This document shows positions 28,253 to 38,015 of a stretch of 64,000 nt of DNA, piece by piece; position 1 is the first letter of the stretch; each line of letters opens with the position of its first letter. The position numbers were made by a program, and so were the translations under genes. Source of the stretch: Flavobacterium sp. NRK1 (lineage in GTDB: Bacteria > Bacteroidota > Bacteroidia > Flavobacteriales > Flavobacteriaceae); contig NZ_JAMXLA010000001.1 in the NCBI RefSeq assembly GCF_024054175.1, positions 3,254,096-3,318,095 on the forward strand, written 5' to 3'. The notes beneath the pieces are model-generated. The model did not search any database. It saw only the letters and a list, made by a program, of their open reading frames with translations, and had not been told where the DNA came from.

Positions 28253-28429
28253 TCAATTCTGAGACTAAATTCATAATGATTCGCCAGTTATTAAAATAAT
28301 TTTTCCCGCAACTGACTGCGTATGATAATCCTTAAAACTATTCATAAAAAAGTTTAGCGTAAAACATACAAGTAGCGAAGGGTTAGTTAAAATAAATCTT
28401 AAGCCTGGCATTATCTATATTAATTGTAA

Positions 28430-28681
28430 TTATTTACAACATGTAAAATTTTTCATGAACGCAGAAATTACTTTATTTTTGATATAAATAGGTAATGAGC
28501 TATCTATAAAGTTAATTGTGATATTTTCCGACTGTGTAAGAAAGAAGAAACTGTTTAGTGTTCGTGTTGAAAAAAAATCCGGGTTTTCATTTTCAATAGC
28601 CAGCATCTCATCATGAAAACTTTTTATTTTCTTTTTATCAATTAAATACCTGTAAACAGGTAATGGGTTGGATGTAGTCAT
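28430..28681 (-). CDS. Hypothetical small protein
   Basis: An 83-residue frame starting MTTSNPLPVYRYLIDKKK. No recognised domain, signal peptide or membrane segment. The amino end is hydrophilic and the carboxyl end hydrophobic with two Cys. It is bounded by non-coding AT-rich DNA on both sides and does not shadow another gene, which supports it modestly. I do not recognise it. Confidence 0.4.
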   Translation of the reverse strand: MTTSNPLPVYRYLIDKKKIKSFHDEMLAIENENPDFFSTRTLNSFFFLTQSENITINFIDSSLPIYIKNKVISAFMKNFTCCK

Positions 28682-28871
28682 GATTAAAATTTATATGGAT
28701 TAATAATTCTTCTTTCTCAAATTTCGCGATATATCACTTATTTAGTTTACATGATTTATTTAAATGATTGTATAATTAAGTTTGGTAAATATTTAATAAA
28801 CAATATTTAAGAAGAATTATATAAATAGAAATAATATACATATTGTAAATTGTAGTATAAAATTTTACAAT

Positions 28872-29126
28872 ATGAAAAAGAAAGTATTTATTACAGTTTC
28901 TGCGTTATTTTTATTTGCCTTTACAGTTAACTCCTGCATTGAACACAATAAAAACAGCAATAACGACCCCCAAAATGGCCAAGATAGTGATTACAGAAAT
29001 GATCCTCCAACGTATAATCGAACAAGAGAAGATATGGAAGAAGCTTTAGACACAGCTTCGTCAGATAAACGTATTCCGAAGGATTCTGTTGAGATAAATT
29101 CAAAAGGAAATGCCTCTTCTCAATAA
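28872..29126 (+). CDS. Small lipoprotein
   Basis: An 84-residue predicted lipoprotein: hydrophobic leader MKKKVFITVSALFLFAFTVN, lipobox Cys about residue 22, then a disordered Asn/Asp/Ser-rich tail with TREDMEEALDTASSDKRIPKD. Similar to a second small lipoprotein at 37767-37997 in style only. Envelope location is likely; function is unknown. A bidirectional terminator follows. Confidence 0.7.
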   Translation: MKKKVFITVSALFLFAFTVNSCIEHNKNSNNDPQNGQDSDYRNDPPTYNRTREDMEEALDTASSDKRIPKDSVEINSKGNASSQ

Positions 29127-29141
29127 ATTGTATAAAAGAAT

Positions 29142-29164
29142 AAAAGCTCCATACAGGAGCTTTT
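29142..29164. terminator. Bidirectional terminator
   Basis: AAAAGCTCC/GGAGCTTTT around a 5-nt loop, between the small lipoprotein gene and the convergent response-regulator gene. Confidence 0.85.
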
Positions 29165-29167
29165 ATT

Positions 29168-29611
29168 TTAACAACTAATCATAAAATTTTCTTTGTTTAA
29201 ACCTTCGGTAATATACTGCCAGTTTATATGAATAATATCTGTGAGAGTTTTTTTTAGTTTATTAAAATCATACGGCTTTTTAATATAAACATTGGCGCCT
29301 AATATAAAAGTCTGCTCAATAACTTCACTCACTAAAGATGTTGAATAAATTGCTATCGTGATATTCTGCAATCGCAAATCTTTTTTAATTTCTTTTAAAC
29401 ACTCTACACCTGACATACCGGGCATGTGCAAATCAAGAAAGATTATATGGGGGAGTTCTTCAACATTTTTCAGGTATTGCATTAATGACAAACAATCTTC
29501 ATAAATATGAAGCGTATGTTGCATTTTAATATCCTCAAACGCCTTTTTAAAAAGTATGCGGTCATCAGAATCATCTTCTGCTAAAACTATATGTAATTTT
29601 TCCGGGTACAT
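29168..29611 (-). CDS. Single-domain response regulator
   Basis: A 147-residue receiver-domain protein: acidic pocket AEDDSDD near residue 11, phospho-acceptor Asp in IIFLDLHMPGMSG, Thr/Ser in AIYSTS and Lys in IKKPYDF. No output domain, like Spo0F or CheY types. It lies 10 bp after the AraC-type gene, which is transcribed first, so the two form an operon. The cognate kinase is not adjacent. Confidence 0.9.
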   Translation of the reverse strand: MYPEKLHIVLAEDDSDDRILFKKAFEDIKMQHTLHIYEDCLSLMQYLKNVEELPHIIFLDLHMPGMSGVECLKEIKKDLRLQNITIAIYSTSLVSEVIEQTFILGANVYIKKPYDFNKLKKTLTDIIHINWQYITEGLNKENFMISC

Positions 29612-29621
29612 AGTATTACTT

Positions 29622-30188
29622 TTAGTTAACTGCTGCTAAAGTTTTAAACCTTCTTTTACGGTGTGCCAGCTTTTGAAAAGTAGTAGGTGTGAGTCCGGTG
29701 ATTTTTTTAAATTGATGCGAGAGATGTGCAACGCTACTGTAATTAAGTTTAAACGATATTTCTGTTAGTGACAAATTTTCAACAACCAATAATTGTTTTA
29801 CCTTTTCAATTTTATGGATGATAATAAAACTTTCAATAGAGATATAACATACTTCCTTAAAAATTAATGAAATATTCCGGTAACTTTCCTGAAGTTCATG
29901 CGATAGAAAAGCTGATATTTTAACTAAAGGAATGTTGCAATTATTTAACATTGAAGCAATTAACATTTTTACCTTTTGGACTAGTAGTGCTTTTTTATTG
30001 TCAACTATTTCTATACCATATTTATCTAATTGCGACCTTAGGCTGCAATACTGGCTAAATGGTATATCTCCTTTAAATTTTACACATCCGCTATCTGTTA
30101 TACTATATTTAAAATTTAATCTGTCAAGCTGTTCCTGCAGGATTACACGACATGTTTTGTCAATATTATATCTTACATACAGGTTCAT
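29622..30188 (-). CDS. AraC family transcriptional regulator
   Basis: A 188-residue protein. The last 100 residues are an AraC DNA-binding domain with two helix-turn-helix units (the second near SLTEISFKLNYSSVAHLSHQFKKITGLTPT). The amino-terminal part of about 75 residues contains no cupin pocket; it resembles a type common in Flavobacteriia that pairs with receiver proteins. Cotranscribed with the response regulator. It ends in a basic tail. Confidence 0.87.
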   Translation of the reverse strand: MNLYVRYNIDKTCRVILQEQLDRLNFKYSITDSGCVKFKGDIPFSQYCSLRSQLDKYGIEIVDNKKALLVQKVKMLIASMLNNCNIPLVKISAFLSHELQESYRNISLIFKEVCYISIESFIIIHKIEKVKQLLVVENLSLTEISFKLNYSSVAHLSHQFKKITGLTPTTFQKLAHRKRRFKTLAAVN

Positions 30189-31564
30189 AAAAGGTGGGTT
30201 TTAGACTGATAAATTTATACTGAACATCTTGAACTCTACACTAAAAATTAATCTTTAAGATATAAATAACAGAAAATGTTAAAATTTTAAGAAACGTTTA
30301 TGAATAAAAGGTATTTTATAAAGAAATAACTCACAATACTAAAACAAAATTTCTTAAAATATTTTTGTACGCTGTATTTACGGTTAATGCGTTACGATTA
30401 TCTATAATTTAATTTTACAAATAACTAACTGAAATACAATAATTTAATAAATAGGTAAATTTTATTTAATTGTTGTGGCAAAATAAAAAAATCAAAATAA
30501 TAACAAGTCTCCCTACGATCGTATTTATTATTCTTATATAAACGTTTGTTAGTGAATGTTAAATACCTGATACACCATCTTAACATTTAAAGATAAATTT
30601 TAGACGCAAAATGTATAATTTACGCATTATTATGCAACTTAAACAAAATATAAGTCTAACTTAGATAAGGTAAGTACAGTATTTGCCGAAAGTCAAAAAG
30701 TATTTTTATGGATAATAATAATATGTAATCACGGCAGATTAAGCAATTTAAACGGGATATCTCAGAACGTTAATCATACGGAAAATCCCTAAAAAATGAT
30801 TCGTTGATTAAATTAGACTTGAATATTTACAATATTTTAAATTCAGAGGATTATATGGGCGAAACAATCATCTTTCGCTTTTACCAGGGAATTCTGCCCT
30901 ACTGGGTTCACATTTTCTCCAATAATGTATCGGCAGGAATGCGGGGACTGTCAATACTTAATTTTGGAGAATGCCAAACCTATACCCAAACTTGTTTTGA
31001 TATTAATAATTTTAATAAATATCAATAGCCGTGTGGCAGCTGGACATAAGGAGGCCAGCAACTAGCTTTGCCATAAAATGAAGAGAATTTTACAGACAGA
31101 ATACCCTGAAGATGCTTATATCGCTACTACTAGCTTAGGACAGTAAATTATTGAATGTGCCGATACATCTGCTTTGCAAATATTCGTATGCATAAAGTAA
31201 CAGGCCCAAATATAGGATTGAGGGATTTACTTTTTCGGTTACTTTCTGGCGATAACAGCATCGCTATTATTTACCATTTATTTATACTTTTTATATTTTT
31301 TACTTCCTAACTTAGAGATGAATAACATCTCAAATTATGGAACTGTTACTTATACCTCAAAAATTGTACAAACTAAAACTATCTAAGCTATCAAAACAGA
31401 ATGCACAAGGATGCTGATGGTTGGAACAAGCGGGCGGGAATTGTTATATGGAAACTGTTTTAGAACAACATAACAATTCGCCGCATAACAGTAGATACGG
31501 CTATTATCGTCAATTGGCAAGTTATAAAGGGCTTGAATATAATAAAGATTTAAAAAAAAATACT
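30189..31564. other. 1.4 kb without a supportable gene
   Basis: Very AT-rich to about 30.8 kb, then more mixed composition. A 74-codon frame at 30804-31028 and several shorter ones show no recognisable domain. The frame upstream of the Nei start (31421-31564) is open but does not match the family and reads like leftover coding DNA. No repeat, tRNA or terminator was seen. Probably old element debris. Confidence 0.5.
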
Positions 31565-32296
31565 ATGCCGGAGGGTCCAAGTATCGTTATAGCCAAAGAA
31601 GAAATGACACAATTTATCGGTCATAAAGTTATCTCAGCTAGGGGTAATGCCAAAATCGATATATCCAGGCTTGAAAATAAGAAACTACTTGAAATAAAAA
31701 CATGGGGAAAGCACCTGTTGTTATGCTTTAATGGTTTTACGATTCGTATACATTTCCTGCTCTTTGGTACTTATCGCATCAACGAAACCAAGGAAGCTTT
31801 ATTGCGATTAAGGCTAACCTTTAAAAATGGCGAAATCAACTTTTACACCGCTGCGGTAAAAGTAGTGGAAGGTGATATAAATTTGCATTATGACTGGACG
31901 GCTGATGTAATGCGGGAAGAGTGGAATGAAAAAGCTGCCATCGGGAAATTGAATGCAAAGCCGGATAGGCTGATCTGCGATGCCCTTCTGGAACAGGATA
32001 TATTTTCAGGAGTCGGAAACATCATCAAAAACGAAGTTTTGTACCGCGTGCATGTTCATCCTGAATCCCTAACAGGGAATATCCCCGGCAAAAAACTTAA
32101 GGAAATAGCTCAGCAGGCAAGACAGTATAGTTTTGACTTTCTGAAATGGAAAAAGGAGGGCACATTAAAAAAACATTGGCTTGCGCACACCAAAAAGATA
32201 TGTAAACGCTGCGATTTGCCAATGCATAAAGAATATACAGGAACTAAAAAAAGACGCAGTTTCTTTTGCACCAACTGCCAGGAATTTTACTCATGA
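31565..32296 (+). CDS. Fpg/Nei family DNA glycosylase
   Basis: A base-excision repair enzyme of 243 residues from the ATG at 31565; the start is fixed by the catalytic MPEGPS amino end (Pro2 Schiff-base nucleophile and Glu3), so the open frame back to 31421 is not coding. A conserved H2TH region contains LLEQDIFSGVGNIIKNEVLY, and the C-terminal zinc finger is CKRCDLPMHK with a second CTNC pair. It probably removes oxidised pyrimidines (Nei-like). Its stop overlaps the next ATG (ATGA), coupling it to the broken DUF72 gene. Confidence 0.9.
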   Translation: MPEGPSIVIAKEEMTQFIGHKVISARGNAKIDISRLENKKLLEIKTWGKHLLLCFNGFTIRIHFLLFGTYRINETKEALLRLRLTFKNGEINFYTAAVKVVEGDINLHYDWTADVMREEWNEKAAIGKLNAKPDRLICDALLEQDIFSGVGNIIKNEVLYRVHVHPESLTGNIPGKKLKEIAQQARQYSFDFLKWKKEGTLKKHWLAHTKKICKRCDLPMHKEYTGTKKRRSFFCTNCQEFYS

Positions 32297-33023
32297 AAAA
32301 TTCAAATATACATATCGGATGTTCAAGTTATACAACAACATTATGGCAGCCACTTTTCTTTCCGGAAGGACTGCCCAGAAAACAGTGGTTCGGCTATTAC
32401 TGTAAATTCTTTAACACTTACGAACTCAACGCTACTTTTTACAGGTTTCCAACTATAAAAACCCTGCAAAACTGGTATGATAAGACACCCAATGAATTTA
32501 TCTTCAGCGTTAAGATGAATAAATAGTTACCCATATTAAAAGGCTGCAGGACTGTAATGAGGAAATTTCAAAATTCTATAACATAACACGTGAAGGCCTA
32601 AAAGATAAATTGGGATGTGTTCTGTTTCAGCTGCCGCCAAACTTCAGCTTCAGTCCGGAAAGGCTTGAAGCAGTAATTGCAGGCTGCAATCCTGAATTTA
32701 AAAATGTTATTGAATTCAGGAATGAAAGTTGGTGGCGGCAGGATGTAACGGAACGATTAGCTGAAAATAATATTGGTTTTTGTAGCGTCAATTATCCAAA
32801 GCTGCCAACAGAAATAATAAAAACTACCCCAACGGGCTATATGCGGATGCACGGTAATCCCAGGTTATTCTATTCAGAGTATTCAAAAGAGCAAATCGAA
32901 GGTCTGTACAATGCGATGATAAGGCAAAACTTTGACCAGGCATACATCTATTTCAACAATACGGCGTCTACAGCCGGTATTATTAATGCTTTACAGGCAA
33001 GAAAGATAAATGACGAATTATAA
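32293..33023 (+). pseudogene. DUF72 family protein, frameshifted
   Basis: Two frames together make a DUF72 protein (TIM-barrel-like family of unknown function). The first, from 32293, holds HIGCSSYTTTLWQPLFFPEG and NATFYRFPTIKTLQNWY and stops at 32524-32526. In another frame coding resumes directly with IVTHIKRLQDCNEEISKFY, then GCVLFQLPPNFSF, FRNESWW and YMRMHGNPRLFY. Adding one A in the run near 32520 (AATAAATAG) would restore continuity. Either a recent pseudogene or a base-calling error. It is coupled to Nei and followed by a 2H phosphoesterase gene. Confidence 0.85.
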
Positions 33024-33026
33024 ACC

Positions 33027-33596
33027 ATGAAAAAGCGAATTTATAATCAGACATCACTATTTGGTCCGTTGTACGCTTATCTGGTAGTATTATCTCCTCC
33101 TGACGCTATTAAAAATGCCATTACTATAATTAAGAAAGAACTCAATGCTATTTCAGCTATAGGCGAGCGTAACCTACATTCCATAGCGCACATTACCCTG
33201 GTTGATAAATTAACAGATGATGTATTATTTCCTGAAACAATTGAAGAACTTATAGAGGGTCGAAAATCTTTTCCTATAACAGTAAAAGGCTGGGACTATT
33301 TCGATCATGGCCATAGTATTACAGTATACTTAAAGGTCTTGAATCCTGAGCCTATAATCGATCTGATGGAAGACGTAAAATCTCCCGCAAGATCCCCGCA
33401 TATCAGTCTTGTTAAAAAGATCCCGCACCATACATTCCAATCGCTCCGGCCCTATCTTGAAACTCTGAATTATTCATTTAATTGGGATTGCACCGAGGTT
33501 ATTGTGCTTAAAAAACTAATGTCGGAGAAACATTTAGGCTTTAAGGATAAGATTACCATAGCGCTTGCTGGCTTTAATCCTTCCACTGCACTTTAA
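33027..33596 (+). CDS. 2H phosphoesterase (2'-5' RNA ligase-like) protein
   Basis: A 189-residue cytosolic protein with the two H-x-[ST]-x motifs of the 2H superfamily, HITL near residue 51 and HISL near 126. YAYLVVLSPPDAIKNAI opens the first half. Members hydrolyse cyclic phosphates or ligate RNA; the substrate here is unknown. It follows the DUF72 gene by 3 bp and forms the third gene of a Nei-DUF72-2H cassette. Its 3' end overlaps the opposite-strand 740-residue gene by 23 bp. Confidence 0.8.
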   Translation: MKKRIYNQTSLFGPLYAYLVVLSPPDAIKNAITIIKKELNAISAIGERNLHSIAHITLVDKLTDDVLFPETIEELIEGRKSFPITVKGWDYFDHGHSITVYLKVLNPEPIIDLMEDVKSPARSPHISLVKKIPHHTFQSLRPYLETLNYSFNWDCTEVIVLKKLMSEKHLGFKDKITIALAGFNPSTAL

Positions 33597-35796
33597 CATT
33601 ACTATTTCCCCGAATGAAATATACCAATGATTTTTTATTCTTTACAGGTTTAATTTCAAGAGATTCTTTGGCTTTACCAACTGTTACGGAAATGCTTTTT
33701 AACTTCGCGCCTTTTTCTACTGGAACCAGTACCATGCTGAAAGACAACCGTTCGTCCCCTCTTGTAAAAAAGGATACAGTTGTACCATTGATCTTGAACT
33801 GGGTGGCGGGATATTCCGTAAAGATCATAAATCCTGCTTTTTCAATCTTATAGTATTGTCTGGGCAAAATACCAAAAGCTACACCTGCACCATACACTTC
33901 CTGACCTACCTGCCCTGATTTTTGCCAGCCATCCTGCAAATCTTCCAGTGCGATCCACAGGTTTGGGTCGATCTCTCCGGTTTTGACACCTTTCCTCTCG
34001 GCAACGGCTTCCTTCGGCAGCATTGGCGGGTAATAGTAAGCGACCCGGTTTATAATGAATTTAACGCATTCTGCCAGTAATAATTTTAGTGAAGGAAGTA
34101 TATCTTCCACCTCATCGGCCTCTCTCAGAAAAGTATGTATCCCGGCAAATACTTCCTGCTCTTCATAAGCTGCTGTATATGGTGCGTCTTTAAGGGGATA
34201 GATTGAAAAAAAAGTCGGATAGTTTTTTGCATAACCGTAACCGAATTCCCAAAGCTGTACATTTTTGAGAATGGCAGCTATACAGAGATAACTAAGGTTC
34301 AGATAAAGTTCATCTTTAGTCTCTTTAAACAAACGCAACAACGCCCCTGCAGAAAATGCCGTATTGTTAGCCTGGTAAAAAATATCAAACCCGAGGCCGT
34401 CCAGTTTTTTGGCAGCCTTAAGGGCTTCATCAAAGTAACGCTTTTCACCTGTGAGCTGCCAAACCTGTATCATAAGATGAGCGTAAGCGCCCGGGACGTC
34501 TTTTTCTCCTCCTTTGCCCTCTTCAGTTTCTTCCTTAAGAACTTCAAGAGTAGCCATTTTATAAAATACAGGCCAATCATATTTAAAGTGATGTGCCACC
34601 TTAATAACGTAATCTATTGAATCCAAAACCAGTTTTTTCGCCAGTTTGTCTCCATTCAAAGCAAGCCTTGATAAGTTGAGTAGTGGATGGTGCAGATACC
34701 AAGAATCCATCACTTCTGGCCTTTTTTGTTCCTCACTCCAATCAAGGTTTTTTTGTAATGCCGGCAACCATCGTACAACCGTTCCAAGCTCTTTGTCGTA
34801 AAAGTTTTCCAACCCATCATGTATGGTATCTGTAATATCTTTGTGGGCTTGCCCGCTCCAGGCATCAAAATCCATAAGAGGCAGTAGTACTGCGAGCTGG
34901 ACCATACTCTCTGGAGGGGTTTTGTAATCGCTTACATAAGCATTGAGGTAACTGCGCCCATCAGCAAATTTCCAGCAGCCCGGATGCTCTTTAAGGTCTG
35001 CAAGCCCTTTTTCTACGATAGTTGGCCAATCGTGATAAATGGTTTCAGGCTTTGGAAGCAAAAGGTATATATCTGCCAGTTGATTTAAAAATGATTTTGC
35101 CATCTGGTAATTGTCCTTTATAATACTGTCGCTTAGCGCCACAAAAGCATCAGAGACAATATACTCCTCTCCTTTCTTTAAAGGCCGGTCTTCCGATACT
35201 GGTAATTTTAGTCCAATGTCGGGCCAAATGCCGCCGACAAGATCTGAACCTGACGTTCCGGTAGCCTCAAAAAATTTATTCAATGCCGTGAGGTTTTGGA
35301 AATATAAAACCGAACCTGTCTGCGGCTTTTCGAGACTAAAAAATAACAATCCGGAACGGTTGCCGACCTGACTCGCATGAATGGTGCCTTCAGTATTTTG
35401 GGTTTTTCCTTTGGTACTGAACAATGGCATAATATCCCTTGGCCAGTAGGGCAGAACCACATCAAGTAAAGGAATTATTGTAGTGGTATACCTGAAGATC
35501 TGCTTTGCCTGATCATGAAAAGAAAGCACAACCTCTAGTCGCATTGTAAAACTTTCTAATAAAAATTTAATAGTATCAGGATTCTCTTTAAGGCTTTTCA
35601 GCTTCAATTCAGAACCTGCTGCCTGTGCCGCCCTGAATGCCACCCTCCCCTTATTTTTCCATTGTACGACAAACCAAAGGTCATAATCATCAAAAATAAC
35701 CTTTATAATGTAACCATTAAATTCCTTTTCGATAATAAGCGTACCGCTTTCCAACTTCAACTGTGCGGCAGCTGTCCATGCAGAAACTGGTTTCAT
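33574..35796 (-). CDS. Large cytosolic protein, (alpha/alpha)6-barrel-like, unknown function
   Basis: A 740-residue protein with no signal peptide. The first 230 residues are strand-rich (KEFNGYIIKVIFDDYDLWFV); about 240-620 is helical with repeated aromatic helices (CWKFADGRSYLNAYVSDYK, DSWYLHHPLLNLSRLAL, GAYAHLMIQVWQLTGEKRYF), reminiscent of six-hairpin glycosidases; and the last 110 residues are strand-rich again. That beta-alpha-beta layout fits a glycoside hydrolase or lyase, but no family signature was recognised. It is the last gene of the minus-strand redox operon. Confidence 0.6.
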   Translation of the reverse strand: MKPVSAWTAAAQLKLESGTLIIEKEFNGYIIKVIFDDYDLWFVVQWKNKGRVAFRAAQAAGSELKLKSLKENPDTIKFLLESFTMRLEVVLSFHDQAKQIFRYTTTIIPLLDVVLPYWPRDIMPLFSTKGKTQNTEGTIHASQVGNRSGLLFFSLEKPQTGSVLYFQNLTALNKFFEATGTSGSDLVGGIWPDIGLKLPVSEDRPLKKGEEYIVSDAFVALSDSIIKDNYQMAKSFLNQLADIYLLLPKPETIYHDWPTIVEKGLADLKEHPGCWKFADGRSYLNAYVSDYKTPPESMVQLAVLLPLMDFDAWSGQAHKDITDTIHDGLENFYDKELGTVVRWLPALQKNLDWSEEQKRPEVMDSWYLHHPLLNLSRLALNGDKLAKKLVLDSIDYVIKVAHHFKYDWPVFYKMATLEVLKEETEEGKGGEKDVPGAYAHLMIQVWQLTGEKRYFDEALKAAKKLDGLGFDIFYQANNTAFSAGALLRLFKETKDELYLNLSYLCIAAILKNVQLWEFGYGYAKNYPTFFSIYPLKDAPYTAAYEEQEVFAGIHTFLREADEVEDILPSLKLLLAECVKFIINRVAYYYPPMLPKEAVAERKGVKTGEIDPNLWIALEDLQDGWQKSGQVGQEVYGAGVAFGILPRQYYKIEKAGFMIFTEYPATQFKINGTTVSFFTRGDERLSFSMVLVPVEKGAKLKSISVTVGKAKESLEIKPVKNKKSLVYFIRGNSNVKVQWKD

Positions 35797-35822
35797 ACAA
35801 TATTGTTTGGTTATACTCCTTT

Positions 35823-36572
35823 TTAAATTAATTGCAGGTGTGGCCTTATCTTAAGGTCTACCACATCGCAGCGCTTAGGCTGTGACAGGCAATATAGTAC
35901 ACTCACGGCAATATCATCCGCTATAAGCATTTCAAGCTTTTTTACCTTTTCTTTCTTCTCATCAGTAGGCTGTTCCTGCATATCAGTATCAACTGCTCCC
36001 GGTTCAATAAGGGTTACTTTAATCCCTTTTTTGTTGATTTGCTTGCGAAAAGCCTCACTGAATCCCTGGATAGCAGATTTGGTGGCTACATATACTGAAC
36101 CAGTTTCTTCCCGTACATCAGCGCTCATAGAGCCTATATTGATAATGTGGCCCTCACCATTCATTTGTTTCACGGCTTCCGCCGAACAGGCAATGTAGGC
36201 AGTAAGGTTAGTATTGATAACCTTTTGCCATTCTTCATAGTTGCCATCCTCCGTATTGCCGGCAGCTAGGGCGGCGTTATTGACCAGCACGTCCAATTTT
36301 GCAAAATGAATATTTACCTGATCGAACAAATTCATAATTCCCTCTTCAGTACTTAGGTCAGCTTTAATGCTGTAAACTTCACCTTTTGCTTTTTTTGACA
36401 AATCTGCCCGGCTATCGCTCAAATGCTGCTCATTCTGGCCAACGATTATTACATTAGCCCCAAGTCCCGAAAGTAATAATGCAGTTGCGCGGCCAATGCC
36501 TGTTGAGCCTCCCGTTATAAGAATATTTTTTCCGGTAACCGATTGCGGTAAGTAGTCATTCAGATTTTCCAT
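35823..36572 (-). CDS. SDR family oxidoreductase
   Basis: A 249-residue classical short-chain dehydrogenase: cofactor loop TGGSTGIGRA at about 21-30, NNAALA, catalytic Ser in INIGSMSA and YVATKSA with the Tyr and Lys. Preference for NADP(H) is suggested by absence of an acidic residue after strand 2 but is not certain. Located 10 bp after the Zn-dependent dehydrogenase gene in the same operon. Confidence 0.9.
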   Translation of the reverse strand: MENLNDYLPQSVTGKNILITGGSTGIGRATALLLSGLGANVIIVGQNEQHLSDSRADLSKKAKGEVYSIKADLSTEEGIMNLFDQVNIHFAKLDVLVNNAALAAGNTEDGNYEEWQKVINTNLTAYIACSAEAVKQMNGEGHIINIGSMSADVREETGSVYVATKSAIQGFSEAFRKQINKKGIKVTLIEPGAVDTDMQEQPTDEKKEKVKKLEMLIADDIAVSVLYCLSQPKRCDVVDLKIRPHLQLI

Positions 36573-36582
36573 AATTATAAAT

Positions 36583-37752
36583 TTAGGTCCATGGATCTAA
36601 TACTACTTTTACGCATCCGTCCTCCCTCTTTTTAAAGATGTCATAGGCATGGGCAATATCAGTAAGTGGCAGTCTGTGGGTAATGATATCATCCAGAGTA
36701 ACTTTTCCCTCCTTCACATAATCTAGAAGCTTGTCGATATGCTTGTGTGCCGGCGCCTGGCCCCCTTTCAGGATAATACCTTTGTCAAAGAATTGACCTA
36801 TTGGGAAGTTGTCATAGGTAGTCGGGTATACTCCCAATACCGAAACAATTCCACCTCGGCGGACAGCGCTCATACAGGCTTCTAATACTTTAACCGATCC
36901 CTTTTCGAAATTGACAACTGCCTTAGCCCTGTCCAGGATACTCCGGTCCGGTTCAAAGCCTACAGCATCAACTACAACATCAGCACCACGCCCCTGAGTC
37001 ATTTCCCTAATCTGTTCCACTACATCTTTTGCCCCGTCTTTCCAAAGGATAGTTTCACAATTTGCCGTTGCTTTTGCTTTATCAAGCCTATATTGAAGAG
37101 TGTCTATAATTACTACCCTGCCAGCGCCTCTAAGCCAGGCACTTTTTGCTGTCATAATGCCCACAGGGCCTGAACCGAAAATGGCAACGGTTTCCCCTCC
37201 GTTCACTTCACCCCAGTCGATGCCAGTATATCCTGTGGGAAAGATATCTGTTAAGAACAGTACCTGCTCGTCAGTAAGGTTATCCGGCACTACGCGGGGT
37301 CCGAAGTTTGCATAAGGTACACGTACGTACTGCGCCTGCCCCCCATCATAGCCGCCATAAAGATCAGTATAACCAAAAAGGGCACCTCCCTTTTGGGTAA
37401 GCAGACCGCCTTCGGGTCCGTAATTCTCAGGATTACTGTGCTCACAATGGCCAGGCAGCTCATGGTTACAGAAAAAACAGGATCCACAGGCTATTGGAAA
37501 CGGAACTACTACCCTATCGCCGCGCTTCAGGTGGGTAACGCCTTTACCTACTTCTTCAATAATTCCCATAAACTCGTGTCCTAATACCATAGGCCTTGGC
37601 TGCGGAATGCCTCCTGAATAAATATGTAAATCTGATCCGCATATCGCGGTAGATGTAACTTTAAGAATTATATCATCCTGATTTTTAATAATCGGATCGT
37701 CAATGCTATCACAGGTAATGGTACCCGGACCGTGTATAACTGCTGCTTTCAT
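36583..37752 (-). CDS. Zinc-dependent alcohol dehydrogenase, formaldehyde dehydrogenase-like
   Basis: A 389-residue medium-chain dehydrogenase. Catalytic zinc site ICGSDLHIY (Cys near residue 38) and GHEFMGIIEEVG; structural zinc loop with four Cys in CGSCFFCNHELPGHC; cofactor fold at FGSGPVGIM. The insertion around residues 110-150 resembles glutathione-independent formaldehyde dehydrogenases and their relatives. Substrate unknown. It probably detoxifies aldehydes or alcohols together with the flanking SDR enzymes. Confidence 0.88.
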   Translation of the reverse strand: MKAAVIHGPGTITCDSIDDPIIKNQDDIILKVTSTAICGSDLHIYSGGIPQPRPMVLGHEFMGIIEEVGKGVTHLKRGDRVVVPFPIACGSCFFCNHELPGHCEHSNPENYGPEGGLLTQKGGALFGYTDLYGGYDGGQAQYVRVPYANFGPRVVPDNLTDEQVLFLTDIFPTGYTGIDWGEVNGGETVAIFGSGPVGIMTAKSAWLRGAGRVVIIDTLQYRLDKAKATANCETILWKDGAKDVVEQIREMTQGRGADVVVDAVGFEPDRSILDRAKAVVNFEKGSVKVLEACMSAVRRGGIVSVLGVYPTTYDNFPIGQFFDKGIILKGGQAPAHKHIDKLLDYVKEGKVTLDDIITHRLPLTDIAHAYDIFKKREDGCVKVVLDPWT

Positions 37753-37766
37753 ATTGGTTGCATTTA

Positions 37767-37997
37767 TTAGTAGTTATTTTTGTTAACTGTATCGCCGACC
37801 GTTGCCGAACCCGGTCCGGTTTCATGTGCAGAAGTGTCCATTGTAGCCTCATCGTTTTCGGTGGGTGTAGCATCTCTCGATGTTTCTGTTGGCCCATAGG
37901 AATCTTCATTAGTAGAGGATTTGTCCTTGCAGGAGAAGCATATGAATGCAACTGCCAGAGCTGTCATAAACAGCATTTTAGATTTTAGCATTTTCAT
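37767..37997 (-). CDS. Small lipoprotein
   Basis: A 76-residue predicted lipoprotein with a hydrophobic leader, lipobox Cys about residue 23 (FICFSC) and a disordered acidic, Thr/Ser-rich tail. In-frame ATGs exist at 37997 and 37991. It lies between the FAD-Rieske enzyme gene (18 bp) and the Zn dehydrogenase gene (14 bp) in the same operon. Function unknown. Confidence 0.7.
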   Translation of the reverse strand: MKMLKSKMLFMTALAVAFICFSCKDKSSTNEDSYGPTETSRDATPTENDEATMDTSAHETGPGSATVGDTVNKNNY

Positions 37998-38015
37998 AAT
38001 GTAGAAGTTTTAAAA

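Noticed and set aside
30804..31028. 74-codon plus-strand frame
   Set aside because: No domain, odd composition, surrounded by debris; not supported as a gene.
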